Of a stretch of DNA of 64,000 bases, positions 36,904 through 45,009 are shown in pieces (position 1 is the stretch's first letter; every line of letters starts with the position of its first letter). A program made the translations under genes and the position numbers. Below the pieces are notes generated by a model, which made no database searches, had not been told where the DNA came from, and was given only the letters and a program-made list of their open reading frames with translations. The stretch spans positions 248,001 to 312,000 of the forward strand of contig JACRDG010000032.1 in the NCBI GenBank assembly GCA_016218715.1, written 5' to 3'. The stretch comes from Desulfomonile tiedjei (lineage in GTDB: Bacteria > Desulfobacterota > Desulfomonilia > Desulfomonilales > Desulfomonilaceae).

Positions 36904-37087
36904 GTGAGCCTCTCTCGACGTGCAGAACCGATAGGGGAACGGTGCGTTTATAGGAATTGTCGAAAACAACTGAGCGATGGGCGCGGTGGGTTTCGGAGAA
37001 CGGGCATCTTGCCGGCCATTCATGGACAGCCGAGACGCCAGTCGTGAGACTGCATATCGGTCGGAGATTTGTGAATGCCGGTCAGAA

Positions 37088-37558
37088 TCAGTAGGTCCAG
37101 ATCATGCCGGGCGGGAGTTCGGGATCGTCGTCCACGTGGATGAAGTCCTTCCCGATACCGATACGGTTGAACAGCGGAAGCGCCGCGGTGAGAAATGCAA
37201 ACCGATACGCCGCATCGGGACAGCGGACGTCCACGGCACGACTGCATCCGTCTTTTGCCAGATGAGCCGATCGGACGCGCCCTGCCACTTTGTTATTGTG
37301 TCGTTCGCACCGTGTTCCGGAGATGACCTCAACGGGCTTGCCGATGAGGTCCCTGATGCGGTCGAGCTTTGCTACGGTTCCGAGGGAGATGACGTCGGGA
37401 TGGTCGCAGTACCCGTCGCATTTACACGTGAATTCTCTCGGGGTGAAATGTTTGATGTTATCCCAGGAAGGCTCCTCCGGTGCCACGATGCCATTGCCTT
37501 TCTCTTCCGCGGATGAATCGGTTTCAACTTTTCCGGGTTTCCCTTTGGGCCGGGCCAT
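37088..37558 (-). CDS. Peptidase M15 family endolysin
   Basis: 156 residues. FTPREFTCKCDGYCDHPDVI is typical of the M15A substrate-binding region, SAHLAKDGCSRAVDV gives the first zinc His and Asp, and IGIGKDFIHVDDD gives the last zinc His with the catalytic acidic residue. The enzyme would hydrolyse peptidoglycan peptide stems for host lysis. A basic N-terminal tail of about 35 residues has no signal peptide, so a holin would be needed for release; small membrane proteins are encoded just upstream. Confidence 0.82.
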   Translation of the reverse strand: MARPKGKPGKVETDSSAEEKGNGIVAPEEPSWDNIKHFTPREFTCKCDGYCDHPDVISLGTVAKLDRIRDLIGKPVEVISGTRCERHNNKVAGRVRSAHLAKDGCSRAVDVRCPDAAYRFAFLTAALPLFNRIGIGKDFIHVDDDPELPPGMIWTY

Positions 37559-37625
37559 GCAGATATCCTCCTTCGTTGTGGGGTGGCGGGGTCCACCGAA
37601 ACGGCGGACCCGCAGAATCAGATGT

Positions 37626-37826
37626 TCACACGTCCTGATTGGCGTTGAGGCTCACCGGCTCGTTGGTAACCAGGCGCAAGGCCACGTTCACCGCGGCCAG
37701 GAGCACGGTGGAGATTTCAGCCCAGCGTCCCGGGTCGGTTCCCATGGAGATGAGGAGTGCTCCGACCAGAGCTACGAGATTGGTCCAGATTGTCTTCGAT
37801 GCCCACCACGCTTTTGGTGTGTTCAT
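37626..37826 (-). CDS. Small holin-like membrane protein
   Basis: 66 residues with WWASKTIWTNLVALVGALLI (one strong membrane helix, about residues 7-28) and a second weaker hydrophobic stretch (STVLLAAVNVALRL). The WxSKTxW motif occurs in phage-borne small membrane proteins next to lysins. It follows the NlpC/P60 gene by 3 bases. Confidence 0.6.
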   Translation of the reverse strand: MNTPKAWWASKTIWTNLVALVGALLISMGTDPGRWAEISTVLLAAVNVALRLVTNEPVSLNANQDV

Positions 37827-37829
37827 GTG

Positions 37830-38342
37830 TCACTCTCCTATGGTTAATCTGCGAACCTTCGTCAGGTTCTCTCTGAGTGGCCCACGGAGGATGTCGAGCA
37901 CGACTCCTCGCCGGGCGCTTGAATGGGTAACTCGCCGTCGGCCCTGGTCGTCCCTAAGCAGGACCCCTACGTGCCCCTCGGGGCGGCTCTCGCTGAATGT
38001 CCAGAAAAGGAGATCGCATTCGTCGGCCTCTCCCAGACCGATCTCTCTACTTTCCCAGCCACCGAATCCCTGGGACATCCGAAAGGAGGTGGTCCGCGAG
38101 ATGCCGGGAATACCGGCCCACTTCGCAGCCAGGAAGACGTACCCGGAGCAATCGAGCCCTTCTTCGAGGTCTTTCGCTCCTCCCCAGGTGTATTTCGGAT
38201 GTTTCGCGATAATGAAATGGAGCTGGCTTTTGAGAGACGTCTTGTAATGGTCAGCGAGGGCTAATGCTTCAGGTCCAGCAAAGAATGGCGCCGATAACAA
38301 GAATGACAGCAGACATAACGTAACTGGAAGCTTTCGGATCAT
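37830..38342 (-). CDS. Exported NlpC/P60 cysteine peptidase
   Basis: 170 residues with a signal sequence (MIRKLPVTLCLLSFLLSAPF, about residues 1-28). The catalytic Cys is in LDCSGYVFLAAKWAGIP (about residue 64) and the His in GHVGVLL (about 124). Such enzymes cut gamma-D-Glu-diaminopimelate bonds in peptidoglycan. The start lies inside the upstream membrane-protein gene, a 74-base overlap in another frame, as in compact lysis cassettes. Signal-bearing lysins can act without a holin. Confidence 0.78.
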   Translation of the reverse strand: MIRKLPVTLCLLSFLLSAPFFAGPEALALADHYKTSLKSQLHFIIAKHPKYTWGGAKDLEEGLDCSGYVFLAAKWAGIPGISRTTSFRMSQGFGGWESREIGLGEADECDLLFWTFSESRPEGHVGVLLRDDQGRRRVTHSSARRGVVLDILRGPLRENLTKVRRLTIGE

Positions 38343-38580
38343 CTCCTATCACCTTCATCCAATCCGAGGGAGTGATAAAATCGACGAAGAGCATGAGCCC
38401 GATCAGTGCAGGCGCGGCTACACAGATAGCTGCGAGACGCAAGAGCAGGTACCGGATCAAGCAATACGGATCGTCAATACTGACCACAGGACCCAGATAT
38501 AGGCTCAAAGCAGCGATGGTGCACAACGCTCCTACGAAGAGGACCGTCAGCAGACTCCATTTGAAGAATTCTTCCTTCAT
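38269..38580 (-). CDS. Holin-like membrane protein, three helices
   Basis: 103 residues with hydrophobic segments at about 9-30, 40-68 and 85-103. No family is recognised; the holin reading rests on size, topology and its place among two lysin genes. Its 3' end overlaps the start of the NlpC/P60 gene by 74 bases. Confidence 0.55.
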   Translation of the reverse strand: MKEEFFKWSLLTVLFVGALCTIAALSLYLGPVVSIDDPYCLIRYLLLRLAAICVAAPALIGLMLFVDFITPSDWMKVIGDDPKASSYVMSAVILVIGAILCWT

Positions 38581-38583
38581 GGT

Positions 38584-38916
38584 TCAGCTCCCTATAAGTT
38601 TGACGAGTATGCCGCCGCCGAGAATCAAGGCGAGGATGGAGACAGTCGAGCCAAGAAGCCAGATCGTGGTCTCCACGCGTTGCACGCGCTCTCCAAGTCT
38701 TGAATGTTTTTCGTGGCGGTGGGCCTCGAGTTCTTCGTGCCGTTTGTCGCACCGGCACTTCAGGTTGGTAAGGTACTTCTTGACGTTTTCGAGTTCCTTG
38801 AATTGACCGCGGTTTTGGTCTTCGATCACCGCGATCCTGCTTTCCAGGAGACCCAGTTTCTCCATGATCTTTTCCAGCATCACGAGAATTCTCTCTTCAT
38901 CGGACATTGGCGCCAT
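38584..38916 (-). CDS. XhlA/haemolysin-like coiled-coil protein with C-terminal membrane helix
   Basis: 110 residues: a coiled coil (MLEKIMEKLGLLESRIAVIEDQNRGQ onward, to about residue 85) and one C-terminal membrane segment (TTIWLLGSTVSILALILGGGIL). This layout is that of the XhlA family, which helps phage lysis. The ATG at 38916 is preferred over an upstream start. It is followed 3 bases later by the three-helix membrane protein gene. Confidence 0.6.
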   Translation of the reverse strand: MAPMSDEERILVMLEKIMEKLGLLESRIAVIEDQNRGQFKELENVKKYLTNLKCRCDKRHEELEAHRHEKHSRLGERVQRVETTIWLLGSTVSILALILGGGILVKLIGS

Positions 38917-39000
38917 TGATGCTCCTTTGCCTGCCGCATATCGCGCGGGACATCGGCACAGCACACCGTGATCGCGGGGGTTGGAACGGGTCGCCGCAGG

Positions 39001-39372
39001 TTACCGGTACGTGCCGGGCCACGGATAGCGGCTCTTGATCTCCGTTCGCTTGGCGAGCCACACATCACGACTCGGACCGTCCGCTTCGGCGTTGAAAAAC
39101 AGCCCGTCAGCCTCGGCCTGATAAGCCGCGGCACGCAGGGCCCTTATCCGCTCGCATTGCCAGCCCTTCAAGGCTGAAAAATGCTCTGCCGACAAGGCAC
39201 CTGCCGCCGCATGGGCATCGAGATCGACCTGAAGGAACCCTTCTTCACTATCAGGCAACTCAGAAATGGCGGTCATGACCTGAATGGAAGGTCCTTCTGC
39301 GAGCCACTTACATTCACCTCCCAGGAGATGATGGGAGAACCCGAGCTTCGTGAATACCGTACTCCACAACAT
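39001..39372 (-). CDS. Hypothetical phage protein after the tail fibre gene
   Basis: 123 residues, cytoplasmic and helical in its C-terminal half (AEHFSALKGWQCERIRALRAAAYQAEADGL). Position just after the tail fibre gene and the FNAEADGPSRDVWLAKRTEIKSRYP ending recall tail-fibre-assembly or DUF4376-type proteins, but I am not sure. GGAGGG precedes the ATG. Confidence 0.5.
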   Translation of the reverse strand: MLWSTVFTKLGFSHHLLGGECKWLAEGPSIQVMTAISELPDSEEGFLQVDLDAHAAAGALSAEHFSALKGWQCERIRALRAAAYQAEADGLFFNAEADGPSRDVWLAKRTEIKSRYPWPGTYR

Positions 39373-39387
39373 TACCTGCCCTCCTTC

Positions 39388-41316
39388 TCATGCTTCGAGG
39401 CTTCCCAGCCCCGTGGCGTTTGCGTAGTACTGCGAGTTCGCCGCTCTATAGAAAGTATGGAGGCTTCCCCATGTTTCTTGGCCTTGATAGACAAGATCCA
39501 AATAATGAGTTCCGGGATTGGGCGAATCGATGAAGTCTATTACCTGAGGTGTCGTCGCTGTTGACGTATGCGTAACGCCGTTCCGCCACACAGGAATCAC
39601 TCCATCCATCGCAATGCTGAATATGCCGTCAGGCGAAAAATCCACAAAGAAAGATGTCCAGCGAAAGACAATCTGAGTCGTAGCGCCACAAACAAATCCG
39701 ACGCGGAAATCGGAGGGGTGTACCGGAGTCCACCCAATCACACCGCCAGGGGCATCTATTCCTCTGATCGGATTAGTCAAAGTGTATGCCGTCTGGGCCG
39801 CGTACGGGGTCACTCTGCCTATTCTGGTCGGTAATCTGTTGTGCCGGTTCCACACGTACATTTGGTCTTCCACTTTGACGGGAGCCTGCAAACCGGCCTG
39901 ACACGTGATAGCGGCCATGCAGCCTACATTGCGTTTCCCGCCGGCACCGGATTGTACTTCCAACCCGTCCTGAAGGACCCAGCCCGTTGTGGATGCATCC
40001 AACGCGAGTGTCCCGCTGTCGTTGTAAAGGTATACTTCGTGATAGGTGTCCGCTGCCAGCGGCTCGCAATTGAGCGTAACCCCTGCCTCCGGAATGGTGT
40101 TTATCTGCCATGAGGTCCCGTCGTACAGCGCGATAGCGGTTCCATTGTATCGTCCGTACATGAGCTGAGGTGAGTGATTCGCTGTCGACTGAAGTGCCAC
40201 ATTCAGCATGGCGGGGCGGAGATCGCCATCCTGCATTTGTTGCGTCCAGTTTGCTCCTCCGTCGGTCGTGCTCTTACACACGCAGGTATACGGAATCGAA
40301 GATCCAGGATTCGTGTTCGCTCGCCGCGTAGAAAGGCTGATGTCGACCGATGCGGTCCCACTGAATGCCAGCCAATAGCGCATGCCGCGGTGCAGCTGCT
40401 GCGCCGGAAAGGTGAGCCTCTGCCATCCGGTTGAACTGACGGCCAACGTGCCGAGAGAAGCGACCTGCGTTCCGGGCGCTTCTTGATTGTCTGCTTCGAT
40501 CAGTTGAATGTCGCGAAGAGACAAGTAGGTTCCTGAACCGTTGCGGTCAGTGAACGCAATTCTATAATGACGATACGCAACCGTATTGAAGACATCGCAC
40601 TCTATACATCGGGCAGTATAGATTGCAGCCTCGGCAGTCCATGTTTTACCACCTAATCCCGAAACGATTGCCGTCCAGTCGTTATCCGTGTTCACCGTTG
40701 GAGCTGCGACATTCGAGCCCCAAAAAGTCCAGGCTTTGGGCGAACCTTCGCTCGTGGCGTCCCCCGTGAACCGAACCCGATTGATCTGTTTCGCGTTTCC
40801 AGCTCCGAAATCGAACGCAAAATAGAGTGGAGCAGATGGCGTTGGAGCCGCATTGCTGCGCGCGGGAGTCCCAGAATATCTGGCACCCGCGTCCCACGCA
40901 TACCATGCCTCAAATCCGGCCGACTCCGCATTCGCGCCGTTCACATCCCAAATGCCGACGACACACGGGCTTGGCGCGTTGTTGGCCGTCATGTCCTGAG
41001 TTGCTTTGGTTTGATTGTGGTTGAGCTGGCCTTCGGGCTCCGGGGCCGTACCGCTGGAATAGAGCGCAACAGAGAGATTCCCTGCTGAGGCGACAGCCTT
41101 GATGTACAGGCTGAGCGAATCGAGCGCGAAGTCGATTTCCGAGGTGAACCCCACTGCTACCTTGTGGTTCGCGCTCGTCAGTTGAACGGCCTGATCGCCG
41201 CTCGTCTGGATGTAAGCTGGCGGAACGTACAGGCGTCCGGCAGGGGACAATTCCCGGCGCGGCGCGGAAGTCTGGACTTCACCTCCAACACCGGGATTCA
41301 CTTCCATGGTTCCCAT
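39388..41316 (-). CDS. Phage tail fibre with discoidin-like domain
   Basis: 642 residues, beta-rich, with no membrane segment. Residues about 100-275 resemble an F5/8 type C (discoidin) carbohydrate-binding domain (AWYAWDAGARYSG, YFAFDFGAGNAKQINRVRF, KAWTFWGSN, YRHYRIAFTDRNG). The C-terminal 250 residues look like a concanavalin-type beta fold with many Trp. It would bind the host surface. GGAGGTAATGC lies before the ATG at 41316; another in-frame ATG is three codons on. Confidence 0.65.
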   Translation of the reverse strand: MGTMEVNPGVGGEVQTSAPRRELSPAGRLYVPPAYIQTSGDQAVQLTSANHKVAVGFTSEIDFALDSLSLYIKAVASAGNLSVALYSSGTAPEPEGQLNHNQTKATQDMTANNAPSPCVVGIWDVNGANAESAGFEAWYAWDAGARYSGTPARSNAAPTPSAPLYFAFDFGAGNAKQINRVRFTGDATSEGSPKAWTFWGSNVAAPTVNTDNDWTAIVSGLGGKTWTAEAAIYTARCIECDVFNTVAYRHYRIAFTDRNGSGTYLSLRDIQLIEADNQEAPGTQVASLGTLAVSSTGWQRLTFPAQQLHRGMRYWLAFSGTASVDISLSTRRANTNPGSSIPYTCVCKSTTDGGANWTQQMQDGDLRPAMLNVALQSTANHSPQLMYGRYNGTAIALYDGTSWQINTIPEAGVTLNCEPLAADTYHEVYLYNDSGTLALDASTTGWVLQDGLEVQSGAGGKRNVGCMAAITCQAGLQAPVKVEDQMYVWNRHNRLPTRIGRVTPYAAQTAYTLTNPIRGIDAPGGVIGWTPVHPSDFRVGFVCGATTQIVFRWTSFFVDFSPDGIFSIAMDGVIPVWRNGVTHTSTATTPQVIDFIDSPNPGTHYLDLVYQGQETWGSLHTFYRAANSQYYANATGLGSLEA

Positions 41317-41319
41317 GCA

Positions 41320-41640
41320 TTACCTCCATGCAAAAATGCTGACATTGACCGTTCCAGTAGGAGCCGCGATGTAGGCAAAGGCAGCACCGAGGGAGACTGT
41401 CACCGGTAATGTCCAGGAATAGCCTGCAGTCGTGAGCCTTGCCGTGGTGGAGCCGGGGACCGTTCCGCTCACATGGAGGACTTCCGTGCCGCTCTCCACG
41501 TGAAACATCACCTCCTTGAAGTCAACCGGTAGGGCTACGCCCGACAGATCGGTCCCCTGACCGGCGATCCGGTAGGTGAACAGTTCGGTGCCTCGGTCGA
41601 TGAGAGGATTGCCATTATCGTCTCTCGGAACCGGTTTCAT
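41320..41640 (-). CDS. Small beta-rich phage structural protein
   Basis: 106 residues starting MKPVPRDDNGNPLIDRGTELF. Alternating hydrophobic strands and lack of charge in the C-terminal half suggest a small particle-surface or fibre-base protein. It is the first gene after the promoter at 41863-41921, and AAAGGAG lies before its ATG. Its stop is 3 bases before the fibre gene start. Not assigned to a family. Confidence 0.6.
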   Translation of the reverse strand: MKPVPRDDNGNPLIDRGTELFTYRIAGQGTDLSGVALPVDFKEVMFHVESGTEVLHVSGTVPGSTTARLTTAGYSWTLPVTVSLGAAFAYIAAPTGTVNVSIFAWR

Positions 41641-42082
41641 AAACAAACTCCTTTCTTGGGTTTTGTCGCGCTGGCAGCCGATTGCTGTGGTCGGCAACTT
41701 GTCGAGGCAAAATGCTATGTTGTTGAAACGTGTGGGACTGGAGCTGAATTGGTGTGGCTTGGTGCAGGACGCCACGTCTCATGCGTGACGCTGTCATTCA
41801 GTCAGAATTGAGTGCCAGCAGTATAGCTACCGTTTGAAGAAAACGCCTTTCCTTTCCTTCCCTTCAATTATTATACTATCAAACATTGATAGGCCGGTCA
41901 AGCTTTCGTTGGAAAACCTACGCGGCAACGCGGTGCTGCAAGGCCCTGCGCATTGGTATAAGACACCGCCGGCCTGCAGCAAGCTCTGATGCCAAGCGTG
42001 AAACGTGTCTTTGGAGTCGTCTTCGATGGGGAATTCGTTGGACAGCGGAGAGATGGCGTCTCGATTGGGGCCAGGCCGCCGC
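41641..42082. other. Non-coding gap between metal transporter operon and tail genes
   Basis: About 440 bases. It holds the leftward promoter at 41863-41921. No convincing gene was found; the short open frames run against the flanking genes' style and lack ribosome sites. Confidence 0.5.
41863..41921 (-). promoter_or_regulatory. Phage-block promoter, copy A, with conserved upstream box
   Basis: Reading leftward: GTAGGTTTTCCAACGAA (41905-41921), then TTGACC (41896-41901), 17 bases, TAGTAT (41873-41878). The 59-base segment matches 60610-60668 at about 69 percent with the 17-base upstream box identical. It should drive the tail, lysis and terminase genes. Confidence 0.6.
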
Positions 42083-43618
42083 TCAAAGGTCAGTGCCCGC
42101 CTCTGAGCCAAGGACTTTCACGGTCACCGCATCGGCAGTTCGGTGATCGAGCAAGGTCTCGGCACCGTCTTCACGGACAAGGGTCCACAGTGCCCCGTCT
42201 TCCTTGCGTGGCCCCATCGTCACGGATTCGCCGATCCGTAACCCTGTGGCAAGGGCCTCTTTGTCAACGGACGCGACCAGGCCGGCCCTCCCTGCCCTGA
42301 GCACACTTACCTTACACAACGCGCCGGGACGGCATTCCGCGTAATTCTCGGGGATTTCCGCTCCGTGTGGGTCGTGTGTCGGGTGTCCGAGGAGATCGTC
42401 GAGGTAATTCATCGCGTCCCTATCATGGTAGTGTTCCAACTGATGGGCGCGCTCATGCAGTTCCGCCTCCGGGGTTCCGGTATGACTGAGATACGTCTCC
42501 CAGATTCGGTGGGCCCTGAGAACGCGGCGGGCCTCGCTCTTTCCATCCTGGGTCAATAGATAGCCGTCCGCCTCCTGCCGTAAGAACCCGTCGCGCGTCA
42601 TCGCCGCAACAGCGGTCGCGAGCCGCTCTCTGCCTGATTCGAGGGAGGCGGTCAACGAAGCGAGCGCGACAGGAGTATCGTCACAGCGCAATATGAATCC
42701 AAGAATGTCCTCCACAAGCTGTTGCGGCACTGAACGCCGCCTGCGGAGCCATCCGGCAAGGAGTCCATACCGCGGGGCCACCGTCAGCACGACCAGGAAC
42801 TGGAACGTGCAGAAGAGCATGATCGCTCCGCCACCCGACGAATCGAGCCATACACACAAATAGAGGCCACCGAGGACGCTGGTCATGCCAAAAAGTGCGG
42901 CCAGTATCATCATGCGGTCCAACCGATCGCACAGGAGATAGGCGGTGGCCGCGGGGGTAATGAGGAGCCCCACCACCAGGATCACTCCCACCATGCTCAC
43001 GGCGCTCACAACAACCAGCGAGACGCACGTCGTCAGGACGTAGTCGATAAGCACCACCGGCATGCCGATTGACGCGGCCATGATCGGATCGAAGCTCGTG
43101 AGCTGAAAATGACGAAAGAAGAGCACCATGATCGATAGAACCAGCGCCGCGGCTATGACGGCCACCCAAAGATCCGCGTCCGCGACTCCCAACACGTCGC
43201 CCATAATGAAGTGGACGAGGTCGATGTGGATGTGGTTTCGGAAAATCGAGACGAGCACCACACCGGCTGCGAACACCCCTGTGTACATGATGCCGATGGC
43301 AGTATCTTCTTTCAGCCGTGACACGCGTGCCACCGCGCCGATTGATGCGACGGTGATGATCGCGGCGATGAGTGAGCCCGCCAACATCGAGGGCGCGTGG
43401 GCCTCGGTGTTGAACAGCAACTTCATGAAGAGGTACCCAGCCGCGACCCCTGCAATCATGGCATGGGAGAGCGCATCGCCGAGAAACGCCATGCGCCGCA
43501 GGATCACCAGACAGCCGACCACGCTGCACACGATAGCAGCCACCGAACCACCAAGAAGGGCCTTCTGGAAGTAGGTCTCGCCGAAAGGTAGTATCAGAGC
43601 GTTGTAAAGGAGATCCAT
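42083..43618 (-). CDS. Metal ABC transporter permease fused to DtxR/MntR-type repressor
   Basis: 511 residues. Residues 1-about 285 are an ABC-3 (ZnuB/MntB/TroC) permease with about eight membrane helices (LLGGSVAAIVCSVVGCLVILRR and MAFLGDALSHAMIAGVAAG). After a linker, about 300-375 is a winged helix (LASLTASLESGRERLATAVAAMTRDGFL), about 375-430 the metal-binding and dimer part with HQLEHYHDRDAMNYLDDLLGHPTHDPHG, and about 435-511 an SH3-like FeoA-type domain. The same fusion is known in Chlamydia as YtgCR, where the repressor part is released by cleavage. Manganese, iron or zinc import is expected. The ATG 43618 is preferred over the GTG three codons earlier. Confidence 0.88.
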   Translation of the reverse strand: MDLLYNALILPFGETYFQKALLGGSVAAIVCSVVGCLVILRRMAFLGDALSHAMIAGVAAGYLFMKLLFNTEAHAPSMLAGSLIAAIITVASIGAVARVSRLKEDTAIGIMYTGVFAAGVVLVSIFRNHIHIDLVHFIMGDVLGVADADLWVAVIAAALVLSIMVLFFRHFQLTSFDPIMAASIGMPVVLIDYVLTTCVSLVVVSAVSMVGVILVVGLLITPAATAYLLCDRLDRMMILAALFGMTSVLGGLYLCVWLDSSGGGAIMLFCTFQFLVVLTVAPRYGLLAGWLRRRRSVPQQLVEDILGFILRCDDTPVALASLTASLESGRERLATAVAAMTRDGFLRQEADGYLLTQDGKSEARRVLRAHRIWETYLSHTGTPEAELHERAHQLEHYHDRDAMNYLDDLLGHPTHDPHGAEIPENYAECRPGALCKVSVLRAGRAGLVASVDKEALATGLRIGESVTMGPRKEDGALWTLVREDGAETLLDHRTADAVTVKVLGSEAGTDL

Positions 43619-43731
43619 TCCGAGCACACCTATGCGAGAATCAGGCCGGGAGCCTCACGTGAGGATCACATGCCATGGTAACCGTACAAAGGGAAAGCCC
43701 TGAAGGTTCAGGATTGCGACTGAACGAACCG

Positions 43732-44499
43732 TTACTGGCAACGTTCCTTCTCGATCTCCGCGAAAATCCGAAGCTTCCCTTCGTAGACCTCACTCAGCAG
43801 CTCTGGATTGAGCACCTTCTCGGGAGGTCCGTACGCGTAGAGGCGCTGCTTGATGAGTACAAGGCGATCGAAATACTCCGCGGCCGTTCCAAGATCGTGG
43901 TGTACGACCACAAGGGTTCGACCGGAAACCTTCGCTCGTTCGAGCACCTCGAGGATTGCCCGCTCTGTGGCTGCATCGACGCCGGCGAACGGTTCGTCCA
44001 GGAGGAGGATGTCCGCTCCCTGGGCCAGGGCCCGGGCCATGAAGACCCGCTGCTGTTGGCCTCCCGAGAGCTGGCCGATCTGCCGATTGGAGAGCTCCTC
44101 CATCCGGACCATCATGAGGGCCTCCTCGACGAGCTTTCGGTCTTGCGGACCCGGATCACGCCACCAGGGGATGTGACCGTACCTGCCCATCATGGCGACC
44201 TCCTGGACGGTGATTGGGTAGTCCCAGTCGACCGCTCCGCGTTGAGGCACATACGCCAGGCGCCCCTTGGATTGGTCCGCAGGCACGCCAAAGATGAACA
44301 TCTTCCCCACTTCTGGCTTCACGAATCCCAGGATCGCTTTGATGAACGTGGATTTGCCCGCGCCGTTCGGTCCGATGACCCCCACGAGCAGACCCCGATC
44401 GATCTCGACCGAGAGATCGAGCAGCGCCGGTCTCGGACCGAAGCTCACGGTCAGGTGTTCCACCCGGATCGCAGGAGGGCCGACTGGATCAGTGCTCAT
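43732..44499 (-). CDS. Metal ABC transporter, ATP-binding protein
   Basis: 255 residues with all ABC signatures: Walker A GPNGAGKST, Q-loop YVPQRGAVDW, LSGGQQQRV signature, Walker B ILLLDEPFAGVD and H-loop VVVHHD. The sequence is of the ZnuC/MntB family that energises uptake of zinc, manganese or iron. The second ATG (44499) lies 7 bases behind AGGAGA and is preferred to that at 44505. Its start overlaps the end of the preceding gene by 11 bases, tying it to the same operon. Confidence 0.93.
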   Translation of the reverse strand: MSTDPVGPPAIRVEHLTVSFGPRPALLDLSVEIDRGLLVGVIGPNGAGKSTFIKAILGFVKPEVGKMFIFGVPADQSKGRLAYVPQRGAVDWDYPITVQEVAMMGRYGHIPWWRDPGPQDRKLVEEALMMVRMEELSNRQIGQLSGGQQQRVFMARALAQGADILLLDEPFAGVDAATERAILEVLERAKVSGRTLVVVHHDLGTAAEYFDRLVLIKQRLYAYGPPEKVLNPELLSEVYEGKLRIFAEIEKERCQ

Positions 44500-44998
44500 G
44501 TCCATTCTCCTGCGAAGGTTTGGAGGTTTCGAGATTCACGCTGAAGGTCTCGGCAATACGAACGCCATCCTCGGACCAGAACGATCGATCCTCGATGATA
44601 CGGCCGTCACGCAGGATCCGCACTCGCAGTGCCTCGGAACGCTGGGCCTCTGGAATCAGCGGGCTCGCTTCGAAATAGAATTCGTTCTTCCCCTGGACAA
44701 GACCCTTGATGGGCTCCACGCGGATCGTCTTGCCGCCTTCCACTTTCTCGACCATCCGCACCAGTTCGGTTCCGTTGAGTTTGACCACGAGTGCTGCAGG
44801 CTTTTCGCTGCTGTCAGTCTGAAGCGCGAACGGATCGGGTTCCACGTCGAACGTGGGTGTCAATACGAGAGAATAGAGACCCTCCGCGCGGCTGAGTTCC
44901 TGGCTGATTGCCCTGTTCGGGCCCTGCCGAGCTGTCATGTAGAGCGTCAAGCCACCAAGAAGGATCAACCAAATGAGAGCTGCCACCAGCGGCCGCAT
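44489..44998 (-). CDS. Membrane-anchored protein of the metal transporter operon, unknown
   Basis: 169 residues with one N-terminal membrane helix (about 4-22, VAALIWLILLGGLTLYM) and a periplasmic beta-rich domain. The end is SQENGHEH. It lies between the binding-protein and ATPase genes, closely spaced to both, so it presumably helps metal uptake, for example as a chaperone or tether. No family is recognised and YtgABCD operons have no obvious counterpart. Confidence 0.7.
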   Translation of the reverse strand: MRPLVAALIWLILLGGLTLYMTARQGPNRAISQELSRAEGLYSLVLTPTFDVEPDPFALQTDSSEKPAALVVKLNGTELVRMVEKVEGGKTIRVEPIKGLVQGKNEFYFEASPLIPEAQRSEALRVRILRDGRIIEDRSFWSEDGVRIAETFSVNLETSKPSQENGHEH

Positions 44999-45009
44999 GC
45001 TATTGACCT

